In this document: one piece after another, positions 1-10,254 of the stretch
How positions within the stretch are numbered: the first letter of the stretch is position 1
Layout of the letters: every line of letters begins with the position of its first letter
Source: Trissonchulus latispiculum
Lineage: Eukaryota; Nematoda; Enoplea; Enoplida; Ironidae
DNA length: 64,000 nt
Reading direction: 5' to 3'
Assembly (NCBI GenBank): GCA_030248195.1
Contig: JASAND010013211.1
Location: 1 to 64,000, forward strand
The notes under the pieces: model-generated
Database searches by the model: none
Seen by the model: only the letters and a program-made list of their open reading frames with translations
What the model was told of the DNA's origin: nothing
Translations under genes and position numbers: made by a program

Positions 1-231
1 TACTTCCTTGCAAATCTTAAAAATAAAATTCCCCGAACTCTAAAAAGTTTTTGCGATACGCAAACTCGTAGAAAGCATACCCATACCAAATTTCAGCTCG
101 AATCGTTAAGTTTTGAAGAATTTTGAACTGGGAGGAGGGTAATCTGAAAGGACCCGAGAAGTCTTTAAGCCGAGAAGTAGTTGTTTGTTGTTTTTCATTC
201 TGACCCCAAACGGAAACCCGTTATTGGGAAA

Positions 232-318
232 ATGCCGTCACACCACAGGTGGGCAAGGTACGAGAAGTTTTACGCTCAGCAAGCTCCACAAGGTGTGCCA
301 GAACTAATCCCAGAAGAG
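232..318 (+). CDS. Weak candidate coding exon with splice donor
   Basis: An ATG at 232 opens 29 codons (starting MPSHHRWARYEKFY) that run into a consensus donor, GAG|GTAAGG at 319. Composition is more exon-like than the flanks. Upstream the frame meets TAG at 178-180 and no convincing acceptor lies between, so if real it starts at the ATG. It has no cysteines and no family I recognise. It ends in phase 0, which does not fit the next candidate exon at 15,094. It could be an upstream exon of the KMT2 gene, of another gene, or chance. Confidence 0.22.
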
Positions 319-627
319 GTAAGGAATTTGCCGAAAAATTAAAATTTACGACTAACATTTTGAAAACATTTTCCAAAAAGTTTTTCACTCAAAATTATGA
401 TAAAACGTTCTAAATCCGTTGTTGCTAGCTCCGGGCCCACACCGGTTTAGGCCCGGGCCCGGAAAATTTTGTGTTTGGCCCGGTTTTAGAGGCCAATGAG
501 CCACGCGCAGTTCTAGAATATGTACGTAGGTGTTGTTCAGTGCTAATCAAAAGATCAAAAGATTGTGCACTAACTGTAATACTATTTATATAATTTTCAT
601 ATCTTTAATGCCTTTAAAACACCTCAA
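319..627. other. No gene seen; small GC-rich patch
   Basis: AT-rich sequence with a GC patch near 425-500 containing repeated GGCCCGG strings. No ORF, RNA gene or clear repeat boundary is visible. Confidence 0.5.
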
Positions 628-1662
628 GGTGCTGGTTTCCTTTCGGGTATTTTTCATTCATGCTACTTTAATCTTTTACGTAAATCACTAAAACTTACAA
701 ATGAACCAATTTCCGTGCTCTTTAGCATTCTGGGACCAGTCCCGTATTTTTAGGCCAAAAGATAAGAAAGTTTTGGTTTTTGGCCTTAGGCTCCCAGTAG
801 GTAGTCAGGACACGGGATTGGTTGTTATAGCTAGAAAGAGGACACGATAATGAACATTTTTGCTTTTACAACTTTTGAGCTATCTCCAGTGGTTAAGTCA
901 GTAGAAGCAAAAAACTGTTTTGAGGGTCAAACAATGGCCATTTTTGAGAAAAATCAGTTTTTTTCAAATTTGCCGCCACATGTTAAAGACACAGAGTTGG
1001 CTTATTTGTATGCACATCAATCGATCTGAAGTCTAAATGCACATTTTATGAATGCCAATAAGCCGAACTTTATCACTTAAGCTAGAGCTAATGGCCGAAA
1101 ACCAATTTTGGCGAAACTGAGATTATTTTGACCCGAACATCGATTTCTCAAAAACCACTCGACGGATGCCGGAGATTTATGGCAAGAACCGAAATTCGTG
1201 TACTTCTGCGGAGGACGTTTTTCTTGGTTTGAGCTAAAACAACTCCAGTTGCGAGAAAACTTTTAGAATACAAAAGTTGAGAATTTTTCGTGTCGCCGTA
1301 CATTTGCCGGATTTTCTAGAGTATTCGAGTCTTGTTCAGAAAAGCCAATCCGAAAAACGTCCCTCGGCCCCATATGTCCTATGTATGATAGCACAAGAAA
1401 AAATTTTGGCCGATTCTTCGAAGTTTTGAGAAATCGATGTTCTAAAATGTTTGGTCTATATTCATCCTGTTAGATGTCAGCATATCAGAAAATTTCTGCT
1501 ATTTTTTGGCTAATTTTGCCAAGTTTCGTAAGCTCATTGTGAATCTACAGATAATAAGCTTTAAAACGATGTATAAAAGTCTTTCCAACTCCCAAAATTG
1601 CGAAATTTATAGCGTTTCAAAAAAATCACCCCAAAATCACTGCACAAAAGGATACCACCACA
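628..1662 (-). mobile_element. TTAA-flanked non-autonomous element, family A copy 1 (inverted)
   Basis: This diverged copy has the same termini and body as 5129-6136 and 7336-8268 but lies in reverse orientation. The left end reads GGTGCTGGTTTCC and the right end GGATACCACCAC. The right flank is TTAA (1663-1666); the left flank is TCAA, a probable mutated TTAA. Shared internal blocks include the sequence around TCCCTCGGCCC (about 1,365) and the glitch-free segment around AAAGCTTTATACAT read on the minus strand. No transposase ORF is present; the 71-codon ORF at 1506-1721 runs over the end and is not coding-like. Confidence 0.6.
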
Positions 1663-1666
1663 TTAA

Positions 1667-2469
1667 GGATGAAAATCTATCCAATAAGCTCACTTTAAAA
1701 AGACCCTTCAAGAAAATCTAATTTATTATTTCAACATTTACAATTCATCAAAACTAAACCCTATTAACACTGAATTAACTGAGCAGCAAACAAAAACTTC
1801 AAAACGCATTTACTCCATTTATAAAAAATGCACATAATATTGACACTAGTACACAATCTTACAAATAACCTGAGTTTACAATTTACAATAAACTGAATAT
1901 ATTCTCCAAACTGAATACAGAAACCCGTAACAAATTCAAATATTCAATGTATTTTCAATATCTGGATTCAGATCAAGATCCAACACCTGAAACAAAAACG
2001 ACGACGTAGTTCTCGACAAACGAACGAAATCAACAATAGCAAGCAGTGTAAAGATGATTAAAAATAACTGTGTCCTTGTGTACAGGACGTAATTTCGGAT
2101 AAATCTGAAAGTTGGAACCGGTACGAAAATTTTGACCATGCGCGTAGCCGCGACCGTGACCCGCATACTACTGACCCGCGACCGCGACCCGCATACTACT
2201 GACCCGCAGCCACTGACCCGGGTAGTACCGTACCCATACGCAATACGCATTTATATTGCTGGGTCCATTCGATGTTCGAACCACCTTAAAGCTAAGCAAA
2301 TTTGACAGTCTCAAAAATTGTTGCCAAAATGCCAACATCGTTCCAACACTTAAACCGTCAAATGTCTTCCAAAAAGCATTATTCACCGAGAAAAAACCAA
2401 ACACAAGACAACTATTGTCTAGCTACTGCAAAAAATCGAAGTTTCGAATTCGAAGTTGAATTATGTATG
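1667..2469. repeat. AT-rich sequence with a short GC tandem repeat at 2128-2225
   Basis: About 100 bp near 2128-2225 repeats units resembling GCGACCCGCATACTACTGA, three imperfect copies. The rest is AT-rich with no supported gene. The overlapping ORFs on both strands here follow the repeat and are treated as shadows. Confidence 0.4.
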
Positions 2470-2832
2470 GATTGTATCAAGAGTATATACATAATAACTA
2501 AGAGTGTGGCAAGCGTTAAGCTCTTAGTTATAAGGCTTGAGACATGATCTGCACGGTAACGGCTGATCCCCCCTCGAATTAGACCCATCACTTCAAAGAA
2601 ATTCACACGCTATGCTTGTATGCTGAACATCGCAACAGACGCACATTGAACCAATTGACTAGTTGTGTTTTCGAACTTTAGAACGTAGGCATAGCGTGCG
2701 AATTTCTTTGAAGTGATGGGTCTCATTTGTGGGGGGGTCAGCTGTTATCGTGCAGATCATGTCTCAAGCCTAATAACTAAGAGCTTGACGCTTCTCACAC
2801 TCCTCGTTATTATGTACTCTTGATCGTATGCA
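2470..2832. mobile_element. Fold-back (palindromic) MITE-like element
   Basis: Two arms of about 150 bp, centred near 2650, are reverse complements with scattered mismatches. The left arm around 2474-2625 (ATCAAGAGTA, AGGCTTGAGACATGATCTGC, GACCCATCACTTCAAAGAAA) pairs with the right arm around 2685-2828. The arms contain smaller nested palindromes such as AGCTCTTAGTTAT. No ORF or target duplication could be defined. Confidence 0.65.
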
Positions 2833-4462
2833 TTTTACAGGTGATTTTTCCCTATACGCACACCTGTGTTTAAAATTCGCAAAACTTAACCGATTGAGCT
2901 AAAACTTGGTATGGGTACATTTTAACACATTTCTGATCAATCTATGACCAAAATTTAAAAATTTTTAAAAATTTGAAGTTTTAAGTTTTTAAGGGTCCAA
3001 GGGGACGTCCAGGGTTTCAGCTTCGCTGGACAAATTACAAGGTCTATTTTTAGCCTAAACCCAGGTATTCTTTAGAACTTTTTACATTTTTCTAACCAAA
3101 AAATACTAATTTTTGGTTATTTTAAATCTCCCTCTCCGGACAAATCCCTAAACATACACTTAAAGAAGCATCTTTCATTTTAATGTCACACAATTTACTG
3201 CCATGGCCAAACGTTTAATAAATGCACGAAGGGTTTCGAAAAAAAGTTGCGAGCCTTACTTGTAGGGAAAGAAAGCTGTCTAAAATTCTTGGGATTATGG
3301 AGTTAATAAGTTTAAATTTTGAGTTGTTTCGTTCCGTTCTCCGTAAGTTACGAGCCATTCATTGATTACAATTTGAATATCAGCGAAAATCATAGTGCTG
3401 CAGCAAACTCAATCAAATTTTCGCAAATCAACTTCAGATTTTTAGTTTATTTTCTTTTACACACTTAGTAACCATTAATACAAACATTTTCGTACAGTTT
3501 CAAGCCCGATGAGCAAGATCAGAAGCTTCCTTAAAGGATTTTTCAGAGAAACAAGGCCCCTGTTCCTCCGGATGTAATAAAACATTTAACAGCGGTTAAC
3601 TTAAAATAGAAGCATTTCCGAGTCATGATTCTATGAGAAGAATTCGTCCCTGCACTGAGAGCTTTCGATTGATATATAATATGCTATATTTTGAAAAATT
3701 TGAAAAATCGCTGTTTTGTAAAACTGGTCCCGATTGGCGCGCTGAGAAGTACTGGACATAGCTATCAGCATGATTCATGCTGCAAATAGATCCCAATGCA
3801 TGAATACATAAGTTGGAATATGAAAGAGGCAGTTTTGGACCATACTGTTGTCGTAATTTAGCCAAATTTTCGAAAAAACCGAAATTTTATAAATTTTGCT
3901 AAAACAGCACATTCTTGCGCCAAAAAAATTTCGAAACTGGTGACGGTTACAGCCAAACAATTGGTATCGTTGGAACCGCCTATTCAAGTACTACGGAACC
4001 TCGGAATTAGATTTTTCATTAAGGCCTCTGAATTAGAGTAGTTTACAATTCTTTTTGAAGACCCTACTTTTCATTGACAAGAAACGTTGAAATTTGACGA
4101 TTTTCTACTGTTTGCGTTACATAAAAAATTTTTAAAAATTTTTGGGGGCCTAAATCAAAATTCTACTTCCAAGGTACCGCAGTTCATGATCATAGCTTCA
4201 ACATGAATACAAAATTATACAGATTCACTGTTTATCGAGAGATTTTTTTGGCGCAAGAATAAAATCACAACTTTTTCCGTTTCCTATGTTTAACACATGG
4301 AGACCCCAACTTTGCGGCGAAATTACTCAACAACCATAAAAGATCCGACTTTAATTTCAAAAACTCGTTAAAATATGGCACTCAAAGAACAAAATACGTG
4401 AAAATGAACGAAATCGGAGATGGTCGAAAAATCGGCCAAAAATGGACCCCCCCCCCCTTAAG
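2833..4462. other. AT-rich stretch, no recognised feature
   Basis: About 1.6 kb with short random ORFs only. The poly-C run ending in CTTAAGG at 4448-4463 repeats directly at 5112-5130, together with about 50 bp of upstream sequence (GGTCGAAAAATCG). This suggests the neighbouring palindrome is bracketed by a direct repeat. Nothing else supportable. Confidence 0.4.
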
Positions 4463-5079
4463 GATTTTGCTCATTTTTACATATTTTGTACTCCCAATGG
4501 GTCCGCGAAACAAGACAAGTGCGTTTTGCGCAATATTGCTTCTATCGTTCTGTAGAGTCCTTCAAAGGTGACTCCGACATGTGTTAAACATAGGAAAATG
4601 AAAAAAGTTAAGGTAAAAAAGTTTGTGTCCAAAAATTTTTTCGCTGTGTAAGAGACTCAGCTCTGAAATTTTTTCACCCTTGTTAAGGACATAATGTAGA
4701 GTGCAGCGAGTGACTTTGGTGCAATTCTGCTGAGAATTAAAATTTTGGCAAAGTTTTAGTCAGAATTTGTGAAAATTCCGAGTTTGGCTATTTGCCTAAA
4801 TTCCAATTCTCAACAGAATTGCACCAAAGTCACTCGCTGCACTCTACATTATGTCCTTAACAAGTATGAAAAAATTTCAGAGCTGAGTCTCTTACACAGC
4901 GAAAAAAGTTTTGGACACAAACTTTTTTACCTTAACTTTTTCATTTTCCTTTGTTTAACACATGTCGGAGTCACCTTTGAAGGACTCTACAGAACGATAG
5001 AAGCAATATTGCGCAAAACGCACTTGTCTTGTTTCGCGGACCCATTGGTAGTACAAAATATGTAAAAATGAGCAGAATC
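4463..5079. mobile_element. Large fold-back palindrome
   Basis: A long inverted repeat centred near 4770. The left arm about 4463-4738 and right arm about 4801-5079 are near-perfect reverse complements: for example TTGGTGCAATTCTG near 4715 versus CAGAATTGCACCAA near 4815, and GACATGTGTTAAAC near 4576 versus GTTTAACACATGTC near 4955. The spacer is about 60 bp. The left arm starts next to TTAA at 4458-4461 and the right arm lies shortly before TTAA at 5125-5128. There is no ORF; the 98- and 116-codon ORFs here are the two strands of the palindrome. Confidence 0.75.
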
Positions 5080-5128
5080 GGAGAAGGTCGAAAAATCGCC
5101 CAAAAAAGCGACCCCCCCCCTCCCTTAA

Positions 5129-6136
5129 GGTGCTGGTATCCCTTTGTGCAGTGCTTTTGTGGGTATATTTTGAAACGCTATAACTTTCGCAATTTTGCGA
5201 GTTGGAAAGAGCTTTATACATCATTTTAAAGCTTATAATATGTAGATGCTCACAAGAGTACGAAACTAGCAAAATTAGCAAAAAATAGCAAAAATTGACT
5301 GACATACTAACATCTTACAGGCAGAATACAGACCAAAAATTTTTGAACATCGATTTCTCAAAACTGTGGAATCGGCCGAAACTTTTTCTTGTGCTGTTCT
5401 CTAAAGGACATGTGGGCCGAGGGACATTTTTTTGGATTTGGCTCAGCAGGTCTTAACGGTCAAGAAAATCCACTAAATGTGCGGTGACACGAAATTTCGC
5501 AACTTTGCATTGAGTTTTTTCGAAACTGGAGATGTTTTAGCTCAAACCAAGAAAAATGTCCCTCCGCAATAGTGCGAATTCTCATCCTGCCAAAAATCAC
5601 GCCAATCGATTGGGTGGTTTTTGAGAAATCGATGTTCAAAACAAAATAATCGCAGTTTTGCCAAAATCGTTTTTCTGCCAAATCTCTAGCTTAGAGCAAC
5701 AAACTCCGGCTAATAGGCATTGATAAAATGTGCAATGAGACTGTGTATCGATCGAGTATAAGTAAACCGAAATTGTCCATATGATTTGGCAGTAATTTTT
5801 GAAAAAACTGACTTTCTCGAAAACGGCCATTTTTGGACCCCAAAAATCGTTTTTTGCTTATACTGACTTAACCACTAGAGATAGCTCAAAAGTTGTAAAA
5901 GCAAAAATGTTCATTTCTGTGCCCTCTATCCAGCCATACCAACCAATCCGGTGTCTCGACTATGTACTGAGAGAATAATGGCAAAAACAAAAAATTTCTT
6001 ATCTTTGCACCTAAAAATGCGGGACTGGTCCCAGAATGTTAAAGAGCACCGAAATAGTATATTTGGAAAGTTTCATCCACTTTCATAAAGAATTAAAGCC
6101 TATAGGATCAAATTTACACAAAGCGATACCAGCACC
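5129..6136 (+). mobile_element. TTAA-flanked non-autonomous element, family A copy 2
   Basis: The termini are inverted: GGTGCTGGTATCC at the left and GGTATCGC-type GATACCAGCACC at the right, flanked by TTAA at 5125-5128 and 6137-6140. The body matches copies 1 and 3 with moderate divergence. TTAA duplication is the signature of piggyBac- and Kolobok-type insertion; the sequence shows the TTAA, the superfamily is inference. No transposase is encoded, so it would depend on an enzyme supplied elsewhere. Confidence 0.75.
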
Positions 6137-6353
6137 TTAAGTTAATATTCCTCATTGGTCTCTGTTTTCGAAGCAATCAGTATGAAAACGTCGTAAAAAC
6201 TACGATCTCCCGAAATTAGATATTTATAATTATCAACAGTCCAATTTTGAGGAACCAGTTAGTGATGTTTCAAAATGTCAAATACACTAAACCAATGCAG
6301 AATAACTACTGATAGGTCCCCAGACCGACATGGTTGACATCATAGCTAATTAA

Positions 6354-7331
6354 GGTGGTGATTCCCTTTGGTCACATAAAGTTTGCACCATTATTACTCA
6401 TTCATTACTTGGAGTTGAGAAGCCATTTCTATATCAAAATGTAGCTTGGCATTTTCTCGTTTTAATGCATGCAACGAAACGAATGTTGCTTTTCTAAAAT
6501 ATTTTTAACACATTTTAGAAGAAGTATAATTTCCAAGAATTTTTGCAGACTCAAGTAAAATATTTCGCGAGACATCGGTTATATCATTCGATACCTCCAT
6601 CAAATTGCTGGGGAAGATTTTTTAATTATTGTGAAACCACTCTTCGGTTATATGGAGAAATAAGGTGAAATGTGTGCGTAACCTGTATTTAGCCAACTTT
6701 TTCCAAATTTGTCAAGCGATTACTTTAGTTAGAAAGCAGTGGGGGCAACTAAAAAACGTCCCTGGGTACATTTGTGCTGAACACATTTATTGAGTAGCAG
6801 CCCCCAGCTTGCACGGTGAATGCTCCACAATCTTTGGAAAAAATTGGTAGTGTTTTTGCAAAAACTGCATTTTTATGATAGCAGCCTACGGGATAGCTGT
6901 TGGAGGACGATCAGGCATCGGATGATTTGCCCCTATGAGACCTTCAGATCGACGCCCTTAGTTTGATTTTACGGCTTGCGTAGCTCAAGAAATGGCGGAT
7001 TATTTGATTTATGCAATAACGACAAGTTTTCAACGCCAAAATGAGAAAATCTGTTATATCTCACAATACAGAAGAGCTAGAAAGTTGCTTCAAAAAGCAA
7101 AAATGTAGAGCTCAACGAGATCTTTCGAATAAATATAGTAATAACCATGCAGCTGCTGATGAACTGTCAGAAATCGGCGAAAACGGCCATGAACGGAGAC
7201 GTCGAACTTTTGAAGGGGGATTGCGCGGGAGGTGTTAGAATGCTAAAAGAACTGATTTTGGAAAGTTTCATCAAATTTCATCTTGGTTTGAGCCGTCAAC
7301 CAACAATATGTGCCCAAAAGGAATCACCACC
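6354..7331 (+). mobile_element. TTAA-flanked non-autonomous element, family B copy 1
   Basis: Termini GGTGGTGATTCCC and GGAATCACCACC are inverted and flanked by TTAA at 6350-6353 and 7332-7335. It aligns along its whole length with 9036-10017 in the same orientation. The right TTAA is shared with family A copy 3, so the two elements abut with one TTAA between them. Short ORFs at 7041-7335 are not conserved as coding. Confidence 0.75.
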
Positions 7332-7335
7332 TTAA

Positions 7336-8268
7336 GGTGGTGGTATCCTTTTGTGCAGTGCTTTTGTGTTGACTTTTTAAAACGTTATAACTTAATTGTG
7401 AGTTGGAAAGAGCTTTATACATCGTTTTAAAGCTTACAATCAGGACATTCATATGAGCTTAGGAAACTAGCAAAATTATTTTAATAATCAGCAAATAATT
7501 TCTGACAGCTGCTAAATATTGACCAAAAATTTCTGAACATTGAGTTTTAAAAACTGCGGAACCAGACAAAATTTGTTTTTACGCTATCATACAGAGGACA
7601 CACGGGCCGAGGGACGTTTTTTGGGGTTTTGCTCAGTATCACTCAACGGGTGAGAAAATTCGCAAAATGCACGGAAGTACTAATTTTTCAAAATTCGCAC
7701 TAAATTTTCTCGAAACTGGGAACGTTTTAGCCAGAACCTAGAAAAACGACCCTCCGCAATAGTACGAATTTCAATTTTGCATAAAATCTCCGGAATCTGT
7801 CGAGTAGTTTTTGAGACATCGATGTTTAAAGCAAAATAATCGCAGTTTTGCCAAAATGGTTTTCCGGCCAAATCTCTAGCTGAAAGCAATAAAGTCCGGC
7901 TAGTAGGGACTCATAAAATGGTCATTTGGACGCTGTATCGATTGAGTGTAAATGGAACAGAATTGTTCGCAAGGTTTGGCAGTAATTTTGAAAAACTGAT
8001 TTCCTCGAAAATGGCCATTTTTTGACCCTCAAAATGGTTTTTGCTTATACTGACTTAACCACTGGAAATAGCTCCTGGCAAAAGTTCTTTTGTAAAAGCA
8101 AAAATTGTTACGACCAAAAACCAAAACTTTCTTATCTTTTGTCCTAAAAATCCGGGACTGGTCCCAGAATGTTAAACAGCACGGAAATAGGTTATTTAGG
8201 AAGTTTTAGCTGAATACGTAAGGATTAGAGCCGTATGAGTCAAAAATACCCGAAAGGAAACCAGGACC
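7336..8268 (+). mobile_element. TTAA-flanked non-autonomous element, family A copy 3
   Basis: Starts GGTGGTGGTATCC immediately after the TTAA at 7332-7335 and ends AACCAGGACC before TTAA at 8269-8272. It shares the block order of 5129-6136 (TTGTGCAGTGCTTTTGTG, GAGTTGGAAAGAGCTTTATA, GGGCCGAGGGAC). No coding capacity was seen. Confidence 0.72.
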
Positions 8269-8576
8269 TTAAACTCAATACAAATTGGAATTTGATAGAA
8301 AATATGGGGAATGAATGAATAATAGAACTGCCCGATAAGGTAAAAATTGGACCTGGCAAAAACACATTAAATAAATTGTCGCGGGATCACTGAAACAGTA
8401 TACAAAGTATACGGAATGGGGAAACAGAAAAAACAAGACCGCAAGCGAACAAAGTTCTGAAGACTGAAAGAACAAGACTGAAGGAGAAAAGGAATGCAGA
8501 GAAGCATTGCAACAAAAGCCAATAATATTATAATGATGACACCTAGAAAGATATTGATTGTCTGTTGACTTTGCAG

Positions 8577-8965
8577 TAGTGATGTTTCAGCACCTGAAAC
8601 TGAAACTGAAAATATTTTCAGTCAGTACATATTTCAGTTTCAGCACCTAAAACTGAAACTGAAACTGAAAATAGTGGAGCTCGACGTCTGAAACTGAAAC
8701 TGAAAATGCAAAAAATCGACGACTGAAACTAAAACTGAAACTGAAACTGAAATTATTTTGATTTGCCGCCTGACACTGAAACTGAAATTCTGAAGGAAAC
8801 AGGCCTGAAACTGAAACTGAAATAATTTCAGGAGACCATGGAATCTGAAAATAATTTCAGCTCTTGCTTGACCTTAAAGTATCAATCGATTTAGTTCTAC
8901 GCTTAGACTGAAAATTGTAATTTCAGACAACGCTTAGCCTGAATCTTGTAATTTCAGACTACGCT
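8577..8965. repeat. Degenerate CTGAAA hexamer array
   Basis: Runs of (A)CTGAAA and its complement TTTCAG are interspersed with unique bases across almost 400 bp. Because both orientations occur, the array can fold on itself. No protein-coding potential. Confidence 0.8.
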
Positions 8966-9035
8966 TAGCCTGAAAATACCATTTTCCGATGACTTGTTGT
9001 CTAAAATTATTATCAGCTCGAACATATGCATTTAA

Positions 9036-10017
9036 GGTGGTGATTCCCTTTGGTCACATAAAGTTTGTACCATTAGTACTCATTCATTACTTGGAGTTAA
9101 GAAGCTATTTTTATATCAAAATGTAGCTTGACATTTTCTCTTTTTAATGCATGCCATGAAACTAAAGTTGGTTTTCTAAAATAGTTTTAACGCATTTTTG
9201 AAGAAGTATAATTTTCCAGATTTTTTGCAGACTCAAGTAAATTTTTTCGCGAGACATCGGTTATATCATTCGATACCTCCATCAAATTGCTGGGGACGAT
9301 TTTTTAATTATTGGAAAAGCGCTCTTCGTTGTAGAGAAATAAGCTGAAATGTGTGCGCAACCTGTATTTTGCCTACGTTTTCCAAATTTGTCAAGCGATT
9401 ACTTTAGCTAAAAAGTAGCAATCGGGGCAACTAAAAAATCGTCCCTGGGTATATTTGTGCCAAACACATTTATTCAGTAGCAGCCCTCCAGATTGCATGG
9501 TGAATGCTCCACAATCTTTGGAAGAAAATTGGTTGTGTTTTTGCAAAAACTACATTTTTTATGATAGCAGCCTACGGGATAGGTGTTGGAAGACGACCAT
9601 GCGTCGGATAATTTGCCCCTATGAGACCTTCAGATCGACGCCCTTAGTTTGATTTTACGGCTTCCGTGGTTCAAGAAATGTTGGATTATTTGATTTCTGC
9701 AAAAATGACAAGTTTTCGACGCCAAAACAAGAAAATCGGCTATATCTCACGGTAGAGAAAAGCTAGAAACTTGCTTTAAAAAGCAAAAATGTGAAGCTCA
9801 ATAAGATCTTTCAAATGAATATAGTCATAACTGTATAGCTGCTGCCAAACGTTCAGAAATTGGGGAAAACCACTCTGACCGGAAATCTCGAATTTTTGAA
9901 TCGCGATTGCGCGGAGGGTGTTAGAACGCTAAAAGAACTTATTTCGGAAAGTTTCATCAAATTTCATTTTGATTTACGCCGCCAAATAACAATATGTGCC
10001 CAGAAGGAATCACCACC
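9036..10017 (+). mobile_element. TTAA-flanked non-autonomous element, family B copy 2
   Basis: Second full-length copy of the element at 6354-7331, with the same inverted ends and TTAA at 9032-9035 and 10018-10021. It is about 982 bp against 978 bp in copy 1. The copies differ by scattered substitutions and small indels, so both are old. Confidence 0.75.
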
Positions 10018-10254
10018 TTAAAAACATTACAAGCAATGCTAATGTTGTGCTGTTGTATAAAACAAAATGAATTTCTACTTTCTGGTAGATTATGCATGCA
10101 TACCTGGATACATTCCATTCTCGCAAAAATTGACCGTGCCAGTCATAAAGTTTACAGACGTTTTTTAGGTAAACACTACTATTAATTATTGAATTCTTAC
10201 TGAAGTTTTACTGATTATACCACAACCTGAGTAGAAATAATGTTTTAATACGTT

